Assembly (NCBI GenBank): GCA_024279915.1
Contig: JAJRRB010000076.1
Location: 1-64,000, forward strand
Direction: 5' to 3'
Source of the DNA: Deltaproteobacteria bacterium
GTDB taxonomy: Bacteria > Desulfobacterota > Desulfuromonadia > Desulfuromonadales > BM103
DNA length: 64,000 nt
This document shows, piece by piece, positions 35,015 through 44,305 of the stretch. Each line of letters starts with the position of its first letter. Within the stretch, counting starts at the first letter, position 1. The translations under genes were made by a program, and so were the position numbers. Below the pieces are notes generated by a model that saw only the letters and a program-made list of their open reading frames with translations, had not been told where the DNA came from and made no database searches.

Positions 35015-36001
35015 TTAGCTGATCTTCAGGACAATCTTACCAAAATGCGTATCTTCTTCCATCATTCGATGTGCCTCGACTATCTCGTCGATGGTGAAAG
35101 CCTTTTCGATGATTGGTACGATGGTGCGGTCGGCGAATTTAGGCAGGGCGCGACGGGTAAACTCGGCTACGATTTCGGCCTTTTCGGGGACCGGGCGAGA
35201 ACGGAGTACGGAGCCGATGATCTGTTGACGCTTAACCATCATCAAGGCCAGGTTGAGTTCCGCTTTGATGCCGCTGATGACACCGATACTCACCATCTTG
35301 CCCTTGTAGGCAAGTGATTTCATGTTTGGGCCAAGGTACTTGGCACCAACATGATCGAGGATAAGATCGACACCTTTCTTCTTGGTATATTCCTTGATGA
35401 CTCCTGTGAAATCAGGGTTTTCAAGAAAGTTGATCACCAGATCGACACCGAGCTCGCTAACCCGATCCATTTTTGATGGATGGGCAGTGACAATCAGCTT
35501 GCTGTTCGGAGTGAGCGCCTTGCTGAGTTGGATGGCAGCCGTGTTGACGCCACCACCACCGCCGTGCAGGATGGCGGTTTGGCCGTCCTGGAAATCACCG
35601 ATCATAAAGACGTTGAGGAACGCGGTGATATAAGACTCGCAGATGCAGGCAGCTTCTTCAAAACTCACGCTCTCTGGGATACGCATCAGATGACTGGCGT
35701 AGGCCACCGCATATTCGGCATAGCCACCACCACCGACCAGCGAAATAACCCGGTCGCCGATCTTCCATTCCTCGACACCCGGTCCAAGCTCAGCAATGGT
35801 TCCCGATACTTCAAGACCGAGGATTTCCGAGTCACCGGGAGGTGGCGGGTAGTTACCAGCACGTTGCACCAGATCAGGGCGGTTGATCGAAGTGGCCACT
35901 ACTTTGACCAGTACTTCTCCTTCTTTTGGCGCTGGTTTGTCAACCTCGCCAACTTTCAGAACGTCAAGGCCACCGAAGCCATCCAATAATACTGCTTTCA
36001 T
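35015..36001 (-). CDS. Zinc-independent quinone oxidoreductase (MDR superfamily, PIG3 type)
   Basis: A 328-residue NAD(P)H-dependent oxidoreductase. MKAVLLDGFGG starts the catalytic domain, followed by NRPDLVQRAGNYPPPPG and GLEVSGTIAELG. The nucleotide fold has LHGGGGGVNTAAIQLSKAL, a variant of the usual GxSGGVG. No catalytic zinc ligands are seen. GAGGAGAG precedes the ATG at 36001; an alternative start 18 bp upstream is less likely. Cotranscribed with aroK, though no functional link is evident. Confidence 0.88.
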   Translation of the reverse strand: MKAVLLDGFGGLDVLKVGEVDKPAPKEGEVLVKVVATSINRPDLVQRAGNYPPPPGDSEILGLEVSGTIAELGPGVEEWKIGDRVISLVGGGGYAEYAVAYASHLMRIPESVSFEEAACICESYITAFLNVFMIGDFQDGQTAILHGGGGGVNTAAIQLSKALTPNSKLIVTAHPSKMDRVSELGVDLVINFLENPDFTGVIKEYTKKKGVDLILDHVGAKYLGPNMKSLAYKGKMVSIGVISGIKAELNLALMMVKRQQIIGSVLRSRPVPEKAEIVAEFTRRALPKFADRTIVPIIEKAFTIDEIVEAHRMMEEDTHFGKIVLKIS

Positions 36002-36093
36002 ATTTTCTCTCCTCAACAATTGAAGGTTTCTACTCTTGTTTGATTAAGGTCTTAAGCGCCAAACTCTAACGCAAAGGCGCAAAGGGTTCAAGT

Positions 36094-36804
36094 TTACCCC
36101 TGTTCAGGTTCACGAATAAATCGATAACCACGGCCCCTCACCGTCAGAAAATGTTTTGGTTTGGCTGGATCAGCTTCGAAATATTTACGTAGACGGACGA
36201 TAAAATTGTCGAGCGTACGGGTCTCTGTGTCTGCCGACATCCCCCAGACCGATTTCAAAAGCTCGGCCCGCGTCAGGGTCTCTCCCTCGTTGGCAAACAA
36301 AGTTCTCAACATACGACCTTCTAGTTCGGTGAGACAGATATTGCCGTGCGTTGTGACGGCTTCGAGATTCCTCAAGTCGATGCGATTATTGTTAAAGAGG
36401 TAGATTTCTTCTTTGTTGAATGTGGGTTGGTACCATGCAGAACGTCGTAATATACCGTGTACCCGTAGCAGAAATTCATCCAGGTTAAACGGTTTGGTGA
36501 GATAGTCGTCAGCACCTTCCTTGAGGCCTTTGATGCGATCCTGCTCTTCGCCCAGAGCAGTGAGCATGAGAATCGGTAGTTGTGATGACTCTTTGCGCAT
36601 CTGGCGACAGAGGTCAATGCCGTGGCTATCTGGCAGCATCAGGTCGAGTACGACCAAGTCGTAAGATTGTCTATGAAAGGCCTCCATAGCCGCAGCTCCA
36701 GTCTCTGCATGTGTGATCAGAAATCCTTCCATCTCAAGGTTGAAAATCAGCCCTTGCGCGATATGGGTTTCATCTTCGACAAGGAGGATATGCGGTTGTT
36801 TCAT
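36094..36804 (-). CDS. OmpR/PhoB-family response regulator
   Basis: A 236-residue regulator. The receiver domain has ED at 10-11, the phospho-acceptor Asp in VVLDLMLPD, Thr in MLTALGE and Lys in YLTKPFN. After a linker the winged-helix domain has LTELEGRMLRTLFANEGETLTRAELLKSVWG and RTLDNFIVRLRKYFE, ending RGRGYRFIRE. It overlaps the start of its histidine kinase partner by 4 bp on the coding side. Targets unknown. Confidence 0.95.
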   Translation of the reverse strand: MKQPHILLVEDETHIAQGLIFNLEMEGFLITHAETGAAAMEAFHRQSYDLVVLDLMLPDSHGIDLCRQMRKESSQLPILMLTALGEEQDRIKGLKEGADDYLTKPFNLDEFLLRVHGILRRSAWYQPTFNKEEIYLFNNNRIDLRNLEAVTTHGNICLTELEGRMLRTLFANEGETLTRAELLKSVWGMSADTETRTLDNFIVRLRKYFEADPAKPKHFLTVRGRGYRFIREPEQG

Positions 36805-37823
36805 GACTCTTCCTCCACTTGATCTGCCAGTGTGACTGGTTGATCTGAGGGTGCGACTGGTTGGTCTGGTGATGTGACCGGAAGGATAATTTTAAAGGTC
36901 GTCCCTTGTCCACTGCCCTTGCTCTCTACTTTGACCTGACCATGGTGGCGACGAACCGTAGCGTGGACGATGAAGAGACCGAGCCCGGTGCCACGGATGT
37001 TCTCATCTTTACGACGAATGCGATAGAACATGTTGAAGATTTTTTTCTGTTCTTTGGTTTCGATGCCACGGCCACAATCTGAGAAAGCCAGACAACATTT
37101 GTCTGTCTCGCGACTCAGCGAGACAGCAATCTTTGGGAATTTGCCGGAATAGAGCACGGCATTTTCCAGCAGGTTGCGCAAGACGGTTTCCATGGCATCC
37201 TGATCAATGGCAGCATAAATGCCCGGTGTGATGTCCAATGATAGTTTGCCTGCTTTAGGCAGGGTAAACTGGCGGGCACGAAAATATTTGTCTACGAAGG
37301 CGCTGAAGTCGATAGTCTGCAGATCCAGACGCCAATGTTTCTGACCGACCCGGTTGGCTGAAAGGAGATTGTCGATCAGACCGTTAAGACGGCTGGCATC
37401 GCTCAGCATGGTTTCAATGAACGCTGCCTGGCGCGCAGGAGATGGCTGGTGTCGACGAAGCGTTTCCAGATGCAACTGCAGGGAAGCAAGGGGTGACTTC
37501 AGTTCGTGCGTTACCTGTGAGATAAACTGGCGTTGCTCGCGGACCAGAGACGATTGCTTCCTCCAGTAAAGGAAGATGACATAGACGCCAACCAGGATAG
37601 AAATCAGCAGCAGCAGCCCCTCGGTCAAAATCAGCCAGTCTGGCCCGCCGACCAGCAGCTCGGGACTATACTTTTCGGCCAGAGCCCTTAGCTGGCGGTG
37701 ACTGCCAAGGAACCAGTTCAGCCAGACAATAACCGCCAGCACCCAGGCGACCTGAATGCCGATAAAGGCCATGAGTGGATTGAAAATACGTTTCAGAAAG
37801 TTCATAGAACCCATTTTTACCAT
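36801..37823 (-). CDS. Sensor histidine kinase, partner of the adjacent response regulator
   Basis: A 340-residue membrane kinase with two helices (about 12-35 and 64-86) and a short periplasmic loop. The H-box is FISQVTHELKSPLASLQ with the phospho-His; N box NLLENAVLYSG, G1 DCGRGIE, F and G2 GTGLGLFIV are all present. The C-terminus has three copies of a DQPV-type repeat. The start is uncertain: ATGs at 37823, 37814 and 37805 are all possible and none has a strong ribosome site. Stop overlaps the regulator start (ATGA). Confidence 0.93.
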   Translation of the reverse strand: MVKMGSMNFLKRIFNPLMAFIGIQVAWVLAVIVWLNWFLGSHRQLRALAEKYSPELLVGGPDWLILTEGLLLLISILVGVYVIFLYWRKQSSLVREQRQFISQVTHELKSPLASLQLHLETLRRHQPSPARQAAFIETMLSDASRLNGLIDNLLSANRVGQKHWRLDLQTIDFSAFVDKYFRARQFTLPKAGKLSLDITPGIYAAIDQDAMETVLRNLLENAVLYSGKFPKIAVSLSRETDKCCLAFSDCGRGIETKEQKKIFNMFYRIRRKDENIRGTGLGLFIVHATVRRHHGQVKVESKGSGQGTTFKIILPVTSPDQPVAPSDQPVTLADQVEEES

Positions 37824-37947
37824 TACCGTCAGCGGGCCACAAGGGGGAGAAACGAATGTTTTTACAGAAGTATTACAAAACGTGCAGTATGTATTTGTTA
37901 GATTAGATGGGATTTATTGTTTGATTAAAATCTTTCAAGGAGTGATT

Positions 37948-38994
37948 ATGCGCATCGGTAAACATGAGGTTCCCTATCCATTGATTCAGGGTGGTATGGC
38001 CGTTCGTGTCTCTGGCTATCGCCTGGCTGGCAACGTGGCTCGTTGTGGTGGGATAGGCCTGGTCGCAACGGCCGGAATAGCCCTGAACTCTCCACTCTTT
38101 ACCGGTGATAACTACTTTACCGCTGAGCCTGAGGCTCTCAAGGCTGAGCTGGCCAAAGCCTATGAAATTGCTCCCGATGGCGTGATTGGCACCAACTGTA
38201 TGGTTGCGGTTACAGACTATGCCGACCTGGTTAAAGCCTCCTGTGAAGGTGGTGCCAAGCTGATTGTCAGTGGTGCCGGGCTACCGTTGAATCTCCCGGC
38301 GTTGACCGCCGATTGGCCGGATGTTGCCTTGGTGCCAATTGTCTCCTCGATCAAGGCTGCTGAGCTGATTGCCCGCAAATGGCACAAAGCCTACGGTCGC
38401 CTCCCGGATGCCGTTGTGGTCGAAGATCCTGATACGGCTGGTGGTCACCTTGGTGAGAAGCTGGAAAAAATAGGTATTGGTGAGTACGACCAGTATGCGA
38501 CAGTCCGCGGTGTCAAAGATTACTTTCGTGAAAAATGGAGTCTCGATATCCCGATTATTGCCGCTGGCGGCGTCTGGGATCGTGAAGATTTCCAATATGC
38601 CATGGAGCAAGGTTCTGATGGCGTACAGATGGGTACGCGGTTTGTCTGCACCGAGGAATGTGATGCAGATGATGCCTTCAAACAGGCCTATCTGGATTGT
38701 AAAGAGGAAGACATCGGTCTGCTCATGAGCCCTGCTGGCTTGCCGGGCAGGGCGCTGATTGCAAACGTAGAAAAGATTCGCGAACGTGATCTGGAAATGA
38801 CGCCAACCTGCCCGACCGGCTGTTTGCGCAAGTGTGCGTACAAGTCAGAAGGGGAGCGTTTTTGTATCGTCCATGCTCTTGATCGCGCACAGCGTGGTGA
38901 TACGGAAACCGGACTGGTTTTCTGCGGCACCAACGCATGGAAGGCGACCCGGATCGAAACGGTTGCAGGGATTTTTGACGAACTTTTTCACTGA
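37948..38994 (+). CDS. Nitronate monooxygenase / FabK-like FMN oxidoreductase
   Basis: A 348-residue flavoprotein of the 2-nitropropane dioxygenase/enoyl-ACP reductase II family. Signatures are YPLIQGGMAVRVSGYRLAGNVARCGGIGL, GTNCMVAV, VVVEDPDTAGGHLG (the AGGH motif), IPIIAAGGVW and GVQMGTRFVCTEEC. A Cys-rich tail segment TPTCPTGCLRKC occurs near residue 290. The longer frame upstream has no support; AAGGAG lies before the ATG at 37948. Substrate is not determined. Confidence 0.88.
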   Translation: MRIGKHEVPYPLIQGGMAVRVSGYRLAGNVARCGGIGLVATAGIALNSPLFTGDNYFTAEPEALKAELAKAYEIAPDGVIGTNCMVAVTDYADLVKASCEGGAKLIVSGAGLPLNLPALTADWPDVALVPIVSSIKAAELIARKWHKAYGRLPDAVVVEDPDTAGGHLGEKLEKIGIGEYDQYATVRGVKDYFREKWSLDIPIIAAGGVWDREDFQYAMEQGSDGVQMGTRFVCTEECDADDAFKQAYLDCKEEDIGLLMSPAGLPGRALIANVEKIRERDLEMTPTCPTGCLRKCAYKSEGERFCIVHALDRAQRGDTETGLVFCGTNAWKATRIETVAGIFDELFH

Positions 38995-39035
38995 TTCCAT
39001 TTTTACTGCGAGTGGGAAATCTTTAAAGATAAATA

Positions 39036-39132
39036 GGACACGGATTGCACAGATGAACACGGATTTATGGGCAGGGACATTAAGGCGTTAGATTTTGTTT
39101 GATCCGTGTTAATCAGGTTCTTATCCGTGTCC
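39036..39132. repeat. Inverted-repeat element with GGACACGGAT arms
   Basis: Left arm 39036-39064 begins GGACACGGAT and ends AACACGGAT; right arm 39102-39132 is the imperfect reverse complement, ending ATCCGTGTCC. The loop is about 37 bases. It is a non-coding intergenic palindrome between the oxidoreductase gene and its downstream terminator. Confidence 0.7.
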
Positions 39133-39173
39133 AGAGATTTTGTTCGTAAACTGAATAGTCACTTTGTTCTTCG

Positions 39174-39201
39174 AAAAGGCCGCCTCCGGGTTGCCTTTTT
39201 T
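39174..39201 (+). terminator. Rho-independent terminator
   Basis: AAAGGC (39175-39180) and GCCTTT (39193-39198), with a 12-base loop and a run of T's. It follows the inverted-repeat element and fits the end of the nitronate monooxygenase-like gene. Confidence 0.65.
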
Positions 39202-39297
39202 GTCAGATGAGTTTAAGGAGCTGATCGTCTAACTATTGACAGAGACTATAGATTTTGATTCACTGAACAATACACTTCATACTTGCAGGGGGACTAC

Positions 39298-40872
39298 ATG
39301 TCGAAAAGCAACAGCAAACGTCTGGGAGAAATCCTTCTTGAACAGGGACTGATCACGGCAGACATGTTGGAACAGGGTATTCGTCGTCAGGGACAAGCTG
39401 CAAAACGTCTTGGCTCGACGCTTGTTAAGCTAGGTTTGCTGGAAGTCGGCGTTCTGGCCCGCGTTCTGGCACATCAGGCTGGAACTCCCGGATGTGACCT
39501 TTTCTCTATCAGGATTCCGGGTGAGGCCCTGGCAAAATTGTCGCCAGCCAAGATCCGGGAATTTCGTGTGCTGCCAGCCGGGATGAGCGGTCAGAAAGCT
39601 CAGGTGATTACCGCAGATCCAGATGATCGTGAACCTCTCGATAAAGTCTCCTTCGCTCTCGGTATGACTGTCCAGCCAGTGGTTGTCCCTGAGTATCAGA
39701 TGGTCGTTGCCCTGAAAAAGCTTGCTGAGCAGGGCCGGTTCCCTAAAGACGGACTTTCCCCGGCATTCTGGGGTGGGACTTCTGTTGATATAGATGTCGC
39801 CGATGGTTATCCCGATATCTGGGAATTGTGTGGAACGCTGGCCGAGTCCCGGGCTTCTGATCTGCTGTTGGTGGCAGGTGCGCCGCCAAGCATCAAACAG
39901 CATAACGAAGTGGTTCGTTTAAAAAGTCCATTGCTGACGCCGCAACAGGTAACCAAATATGCCCAGGAATTGATGACTGATCAACAGTGGTCACAATTCT
40001 CTGAGGATAAAGCCATCGACTTTGCCTTGACCCGTCCTGAATTCGGTCGTTTCCGTATCAATGTTTATCGGCAGCGCAGCTCAATTTCGATCGCCATGCG
40101 CCATATCATCGAAGAGATTCCGGCCATGTCGGCGCTTGGTCTGCCTGAATGGATCGAATCCTTTGTCCTTAAATCTCAGGGATTAATTCTGGTCACAGGT
40201 CCGAACGGACATGGCAAGACGACCACGCTGGCGGCCATGGTCGACCTTATCAATACCAAGAGATCTCGCAACATTATCACCATAGAAGACCCAATCGAAT
40301 ATCTGCATCGTCACAAAAACAGTAATGTCAATCAGCGCGAGGTCGGGCTTGACACCAAAACCTTCCACGATGGTTTGCGGCATGTTTTCCGTGAAGCTCC
40401 CGACGTCATCATGATTGGTGAAATGCGTGATCGTGAAAGTATTGCCATTGCTCTGGAAGCTGCTGATACTGGACATCTGGTGTTAAGCAGTATGCACGCT
40501 AACAACTCGGTCATGGCGATCAACCGGATCGTTGATGTCTTCCCGGCAGAAAGCCAGCAGCAAATCCGGGTGCAATTGGCAGACAACCTGTTGCTGGTCC
40601 TCAATCAACGTCTGGTTGAGCGCAAGGATGGCAAGGGCAGGGTGCTGGCATACGAAAAAATGGCCAACAGCTATCGTGTCGCTAACCAGATTCGTGAAGG
40701 CAAGGAGCATCAGATTCGCAGCCTCATGCAAAGTGGCTCTGAGGACTTTTCTTCTCTCGATACACATTTAGCGCAACTTTTTCGTGCTGGTAAAATCACT
40801 AAGGATAAAGCGGTGCACTACTGCCAGGATCAGAAGGCATTTAAAGATTTGCTGGCAAGGTCAACTCCGTAA
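39298..40872 (+). CDS. PilT-like ATPase with N-terminal T2SSE/MshEN domain
   Basis: A 524-residue type II/IV secretion-family ATPase. Residues 1-150 form the GspE/MshE N-terminal domain ([20 protein letters not shown]), which in MshE binds c-di-GMP. The C-terminal motor has Walker [10 protein letters not shown] (T, S, S of the usual GPTGSGKST replaced), Asp box [12 protein letters not shown], Walker [10 protein letters not shown] and the His box of [14 protein letters not shown]. The motor is closest to the PilT retraction group. No pilus genes are adjacent. The ATG at 39298 has GGGGG upstream; an alternative start is 15 bp earlier. Confidence 0.87.
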   Translation: MSKSNSKRLGEILLEQGLITADMLEQGIRRQGQAAKRLGSTLVKLGLLEVGVLARVLAHQAGTPGCDLFSIRIPGEALAKLSPAKIREFRVLPAGMSGQKAQVITADPDDREPLDKVSFALGMTVQPVVVPEYQMVVALKKLAEQGRFPKDGLSPAFWGGTSVDIDVADGYPDIWELCGTLAESRASDLLLVAGAPPSIKQHNEVVRLKSPLLTPQQVTKYAQELMTDQQWSQFSEDKAIDFALTRPEFGRFRINVYRQRSSISIAMRHIIEEIPAMSALGLPEWIESFVLKSQGLILVTGPNGHGKTTTLAAMVDLINTKRSRNIITIEDPIEYLHRHKNSNVNQREVGLDTKTFHDGLRHVFREAPDVIMIGEMRDRESIAIALEAADTGHLVLSSMHANNSVMAINRIVDVFPAESQQQIRVQLADNLLLVLNQRLVERKDGKGRVLAYEKMANSYRVANQIREGKEHQIRSLMQSGSEDFSSLDTHLAQLFRAGKITKDKAVHYCQDQKAFKDLLARSTP

Positions 40873-41038
40873 CGAGTTTTTCAGCGGGTGTGTTTCCCGA
40901 ATTCAGAATCGATACTTTCAAAGATGTTCCCTTAGCTCTTGTCAGCTCTGCTTTCCCTGTTGTAAAGTAACGAGATGTGGTTTGGGATTTCCCGAGCCGC
41001 ATTCTTTTCTCAAAAAAATATTCTAAGGAGTTGCCGTT

Positions 41039-42145
41039 ATGGCATTAAAAGAAGAATTCATTCCCAAGTGGATTGCCTGGGAGTCAACTCAACGCTGCAA
41101 CCTGAGCTGTGTTCACTGTCGCTGTTCATCCGATATGGATGCGGCAATCGGCGATTTTAATACCGAAGAAGCCTTTAAAATGATCGACGATATTTGTGAA
41201 GTCAGCAAGCCGGTTCTGGTCCTTTCCGGTGGCGAGCCATTGATGCGTGAAGACATCTTCGAGATCGCCCGTTACGGTACCAGCAAGGGCCTGCGGATGT
41301 GTATGGCCACCAACGGCACCCTGATCACCGATGATGTCTGCAAAGAGATGAAAGAGGCCGACATCAAGATGGTTTCACTGTCACTCGATGGTTCGACCGC
41401 AGAAATCCACGATGACTTCCGCTCCTGCCCGGGCGCCTTTGAAGGCGTGGTGCGAGCTGCTGAAACACTTAATCGCAACGGCATCAAGTTTCTGATCAAC
41501 TCGTCGTTCACCAAACGCAATCAGCAAGATATCGGCGCTACTTTCAAGGTCGCCAAGGAGCTCGGTGCCACCGCTTGGTACATGTTCATGATCGTACCCA
41601 CTGGTCGTGGTGAAGAGATAATGAACGAGCTGATCTCGGCGGATGACTACGAGGAGATCCTCTCCTGGCACTACGAGCAGGAGAAGGGTGAAGACGATAT
41701 TTTAATGCGGCCGACGTGTGCGCCGCACTACTACCGCATCGTGCCGCAGATGGCTAAGGCCGAAGGCGTTGACTTCAAGCGCCGCAGCCTGACTTTCTCC
41801 ACCGGCGGCGGTAAAGGTTGTATCGCGGCCCAGACCATCTGTCTGATTGATTGCTTCGGCAATCTCAAACCTTGCTCCTACTTCCACTCTTCGGTGGGCA
41901 ACATCAAGCAGGTACCGTTCAAAGACCTCTGGTTCAATAACAAGACCTTTAACGACCTGCGTGACAACAAGAAGTACAAAGGCAAGTGTGGCGAATGTGA
42001 ATTCATCAATGTCTGTGGTGGTTGTCGTGCGCGTGCCGATGCGGTTTACGGTGATTACATGGCAGAAGAGCCGTTCTGCAACTACGTTCCGCAGCGCACG
42101 CTCAAGCGTATGGAAAAAGAAGCGGCGGAGAACGCACCAAAGTAG
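41039..42145 (+). CDS. Radical SAM/SPASM protein of the haem cluster (AhbC/NirJ-like)
   Basis: A 368-residue radical SAM enzyme. The [4Fe-4S] motif is [13 protein letters not shown] (CX3CX2C), followed by [13 protein letters not shown]. The C-terminal SPASM-like region holds many Cys: [36 protein letters not shown] and EPFCNY. The family is close to AhbC/NirJ proteins acting on porphyrin side chains. Gene order with hemE and hemH supports a tetrapyrrole role, yet the exact reaction cannot be set from sequence; peptide-modifying SPASM enzymes are the alternative. AAGGAG precedes the ATG. Confidence 0.8.
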   Translation: MALKEEFIPKWIAWESTQRCNLSCVHCRCSSDMDAAIGDFNTEEAFKMIDDICEVSKPVLVLSGGEPLMREDIFEIARYGTSKGLRMCMATNGTLITDDVCKEMKEADIKMVSLSLDGSTAEIHDDFRSCPGAFEGVVRAAETLNRNGIKFLINSSFTKRNQQDIGATFKVAKELGATAWYMFMIVPTGRGEEIMNELISADDYEEILSWHYEQEKGEDDILMRPTCAPHYYRIVPQMAKAEGVDFKRRSLTFSTGGGKGCIAAQTICLIDCFGNLKPCSYFHSSVGNIKQVPFKDLWFNNKTFNDLRDNKKYKGKCGECEFINVCGGCRARADAVYGDYMAEEPFCNYVPQRTLKRMEKEAAENAPK

Positions 42146-42150
42146 AACCC

Positions 42151-42221
42151 GTAAAATGTAAAACGAAAAATGTGAGAAGTGATTGGTTGCGACCTTTCGC
42201 GTTTCACCTTTAACTTTTCAC
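42151..42221. repeat. Degenerate 7-bp tandem repeats upstream of hemE
   Basis: In register: GTAAAAT, GTAAAAC, GAAAAAT, GTGAGAA, GTGATTG (42151-42185), then in inverted orientation CTTTCGC, GTTTCAC, CTTTAAC, TTTTCAC (42194-42221). Units follow a G-T/C-N-AAA-N scheme on one strand. They fill most of the spacer between the radical SAM gene and hemE. Confidence 0.6.
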
Positions 42222-42244
42222 AATAATTTCAGGAGACCACAACT

Positions 42245-43282
42245 ATGTCCACAGATTACACGTTTATCAAAGCTTGCTGGGGTCAGCCGACTGACTATGT
42301 TCCCGTCTGGCTGATGCGCCAGGCTGGCCGTTACCTGCAGTGCTACAAGGATGTGCGAGCCAAGGGCGGCGGAACTTTTCTCGATCTTTGCAAAGACCCG
42401 GCGCGGGCGGCAGAAGTCACCATCCAGCCGATTGATATCCTCAACGCCGATGCGGCGATCCTCTTCTCCGATATCCTGACACCGATTGAACCGATGGGCA
42501 TGAAGCTCGATTTCGTGCCTGGTCCGGTGTTTGAAAAGCCGATCCGTACCGCAGCTGATGTCGATGCCCTGGTGGTTCCGGAAAATATGGCCGAAGTGGT
42601 CTCCTATGTTCCGGCAATCATCAAGCGTCTGCGGACTGCTTTTGAAGGTCGCGTGCCGCTGATCGGTCTCGGTGGTGCGCCGTTTACACTCGCCTGCTAT
42701 ATGGTTGAAGGCAAGGGCAGCAAGGATTTCGCTTCTCTCAAGCAGATGATGTACTCCGATTTCCCGCTCTACGATGCTTTGATGAAGAAGATCACCGAGA
42801 TGGACCTGCGCTACCTCAACATGCAGATTGAAGCCGGTGCCCAGACGATCCAGATTTTTGATACCTGGGGTGGTCTGCTGGCACCTCTCGATTATGAGCG
42901 CTACATCCTCCCTTACGTCAAAGAGTTGATCAATGGTCTCAATCGTGATGGCATCCCGGTCATCTACTTCGTCAAGAACGGCGGCACTATGCTCGAACTG
43001 GTCAAAGAATCGGGCGCCGATGTGCTCGGTCTCGACTGGCACGTCAACCTCGGTAAGGCCCGCGACATCCTAGGCGATGAGATTGCCGTTCAGGGCAACC
43101 TCGACCCGACCGTTCTCTACGCGCCAAAAGATCATATCGAGCGTGAGGTGCAGCGGATTCTCGACGAGAACGCCGGTCGCCCAGGCTTTATCTTTAATCT
43201 TGGCCATGGCATCCTGCCCACTGTACCGCCGGAGAACGCTATCCACATGGTCGAATGTGTCCACCGTTTGAGCGGTAAGTAG
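42245..43282 (+). CDS. hemE: Uroporphyrinogen decarboxylase
   Basis: A 345-residue enzyme that converts uroporphyrinogen III to coproporphyrinogen III. Family signatures are PVWLMRQAGRYL (residues about 21-32, with conserved Arg and Gly), LFSDILTPIEPMG with the active-site Asp, GLGGAPFTLACYMVEG and FDTWGGLLAPLDYERY. The length is normal. CAGGAG precedes the ATG. Between the radical SAM gene and hemH, with heptamer repeats on either side. Confidence 0.96.
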   Translation: MSTDYTFIKACWGQPTDYVPVWLMRQAGRYLQCYKDVRAKGGGTFLDLCKDPARAAEVTIQPIDILNADAAILFSDILTPIEPMGMKLDFVPGPVFEKPIRTAADVDALVVPENMAEVVSYVPAIIKRLRTAFEGRVPLIGLGGAPFTLACYMVEGKGSKDFASLKQMMYSDFPLYDALMKKITEMDLRYLNMQIEAGAQTIQIFDTWGGLLAPLDYERYILPYVKELINGLNRDGIPVIYFVKNGGTMLELVKESGADVLGLDWHVNLGKARDILGDEIAVQGNLDPTVLYAPKDHIEREVQRILDENAGRPGFIFNLGHGILPTVPPENAIHMVECVHRLSGK

Positions 43283-43288
43283 GAAAGT

Positions 43289-43325
43289 GCGAAAGACCTT
43301 TAACCTTTAACCTTTCACGGTTCAC
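43289..43325. repeat. Degenerate 7-bp tandem repeats between hemE and hemH
   Basis: GCGAAAG (43289-43295), then CTTTAAC, CTTTAAC, CTTTCAC, GGTTCAC in exact 7-bp register (43298-43325). Same unit scheme as before hemE. They occupy the place where the hemH ribosome site should be; none is visible. Confidence 0.6.
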
Positions 43326-43327
43326 GA

Positions 43328-44305
43328 ATGAATCTCGACAAACCAACCGGATTGGTACTTCTGAATATGGGTGGACCTGACTCGTTAAGAGCGGTCCGCC
43401 CGTTTCTTTATAATCTTTTCTCTGATCGCAATCTGATCCAACTGCCTGCCGGGGCTTTGTTACAGAAGCCGTTCGCTTTTATGATCAGTGCCTTGCGTGC
43501 GCCGAAAGTTAAGGTGAATTACGCTTCGATTGGCGGCAAATCACCTCTGCTTGAGTGGACGGAAAAACAGGCAGCAGGTGTCGCTCGTGAGCTGGGTGAG
43601 CAGGTCAAACCGTTCGTGGCCATGCGCTACTGGAAGCCGCGCGCTGCGGAGTGTTTGCGTCGCATGAAGCAGGAGGGCATTGAACAGGCTGTTGTCCTCT
43701 CCATGTATCCGCACTACACCAACGCCACCACCGGCAGCAGTCTCAAGGATTTTGAAGCTGCAGCCGCAAGGATCTATCCGGAGCTCAAGTACACTGTGAT
43801 CCGCGAATGGTACGACTGGCCTGCTTATCTTGATGCCCTGGCCAATCGGGTGCGTGACGGGTTGGAAAAGTTCCACGAATTGACCCGTGATGAGATTCCG
43901 ATTCTTTTCTCAGCGCATGCTCTGCCACAGAAGTTTATTGATGAGGGTGACCCGTACCTTGATCATGTCACTGCTACGGTCAGAGGAGTGATGGAGCGCT
44001 TTCCTGGTCATCCCTGGAGGCTTGGCTTCCAAAGTCGCAGTGGTCCGGTGGAGTGGATGGCGCCAGACACCTTGGATGTGCTTGATCAACTTGGCACGGA
44101 ACAGGCCCCCGGTGTTCTGATTTTGCCGATCTCATTCGTTTCGGATCATATCGAGACGCTCCAGGAAATTGATTTCGAGATGCGCATGCACGCCGAGGCG
44201 ATTGGTCTGCCGCGCTTCGAGAGAACGCCTTCGTTGAATGATCACCAGGATTTTCTGCAGGCACTCGTTGGTTTGATACGGCACAACCTGGAGAAACTAT
44301 GTTGA
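43328..44305 (+). CDS. hemH: Ferrochelatase
   Basis: A 325-residue ferrochelatase inserting iron into protoporphyrin (or coproporphyrin). Signatures are GLVLLNMGGPDS at the start, YASIGGKSPLLEWTEKQA, VVLSMYPHYTNATTGSS, the catalytic His in LFSAHALPQKFIDEGDPY, LGFQSRSGPVEWMAPDT and SFVSDHIETLQEID with the conserved Glu. No ribosome site is seen before the ATG, as 7-bp repeats run right up to it, so translation may depend on coupling with hemE. It overlaps the following small gene by 7 bp. Confidence 0.95.
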   Translation: MNLDKPTGLVLLNMGGPDSLRAVRPFLYNLFSDRNLIQLPAGALLQKPFAFMISALRAPKVKVNYASIGGKSPLLEWTEKQAAGVARELGEQVKPFVAMRYWKPRAAECLRRMKQEGIEQAVVLSMYPHYTNATTGSSLKDFEAAAARIYPELKYTVIREWYDWPAYLDALANRVRDGLEKFHELTRDEIPILFSAHALPQKFIDEGDPYLDHVTATVRGVMERFPGHPWRLGFQSRSGPVEWMAPDTLDVLDQLGTEQAPGVLILPISFVSDHIETLQEIDFEMRMHAEAIGLPRFERTPSLNDHQDFLQALVGLIRHNLEKLC

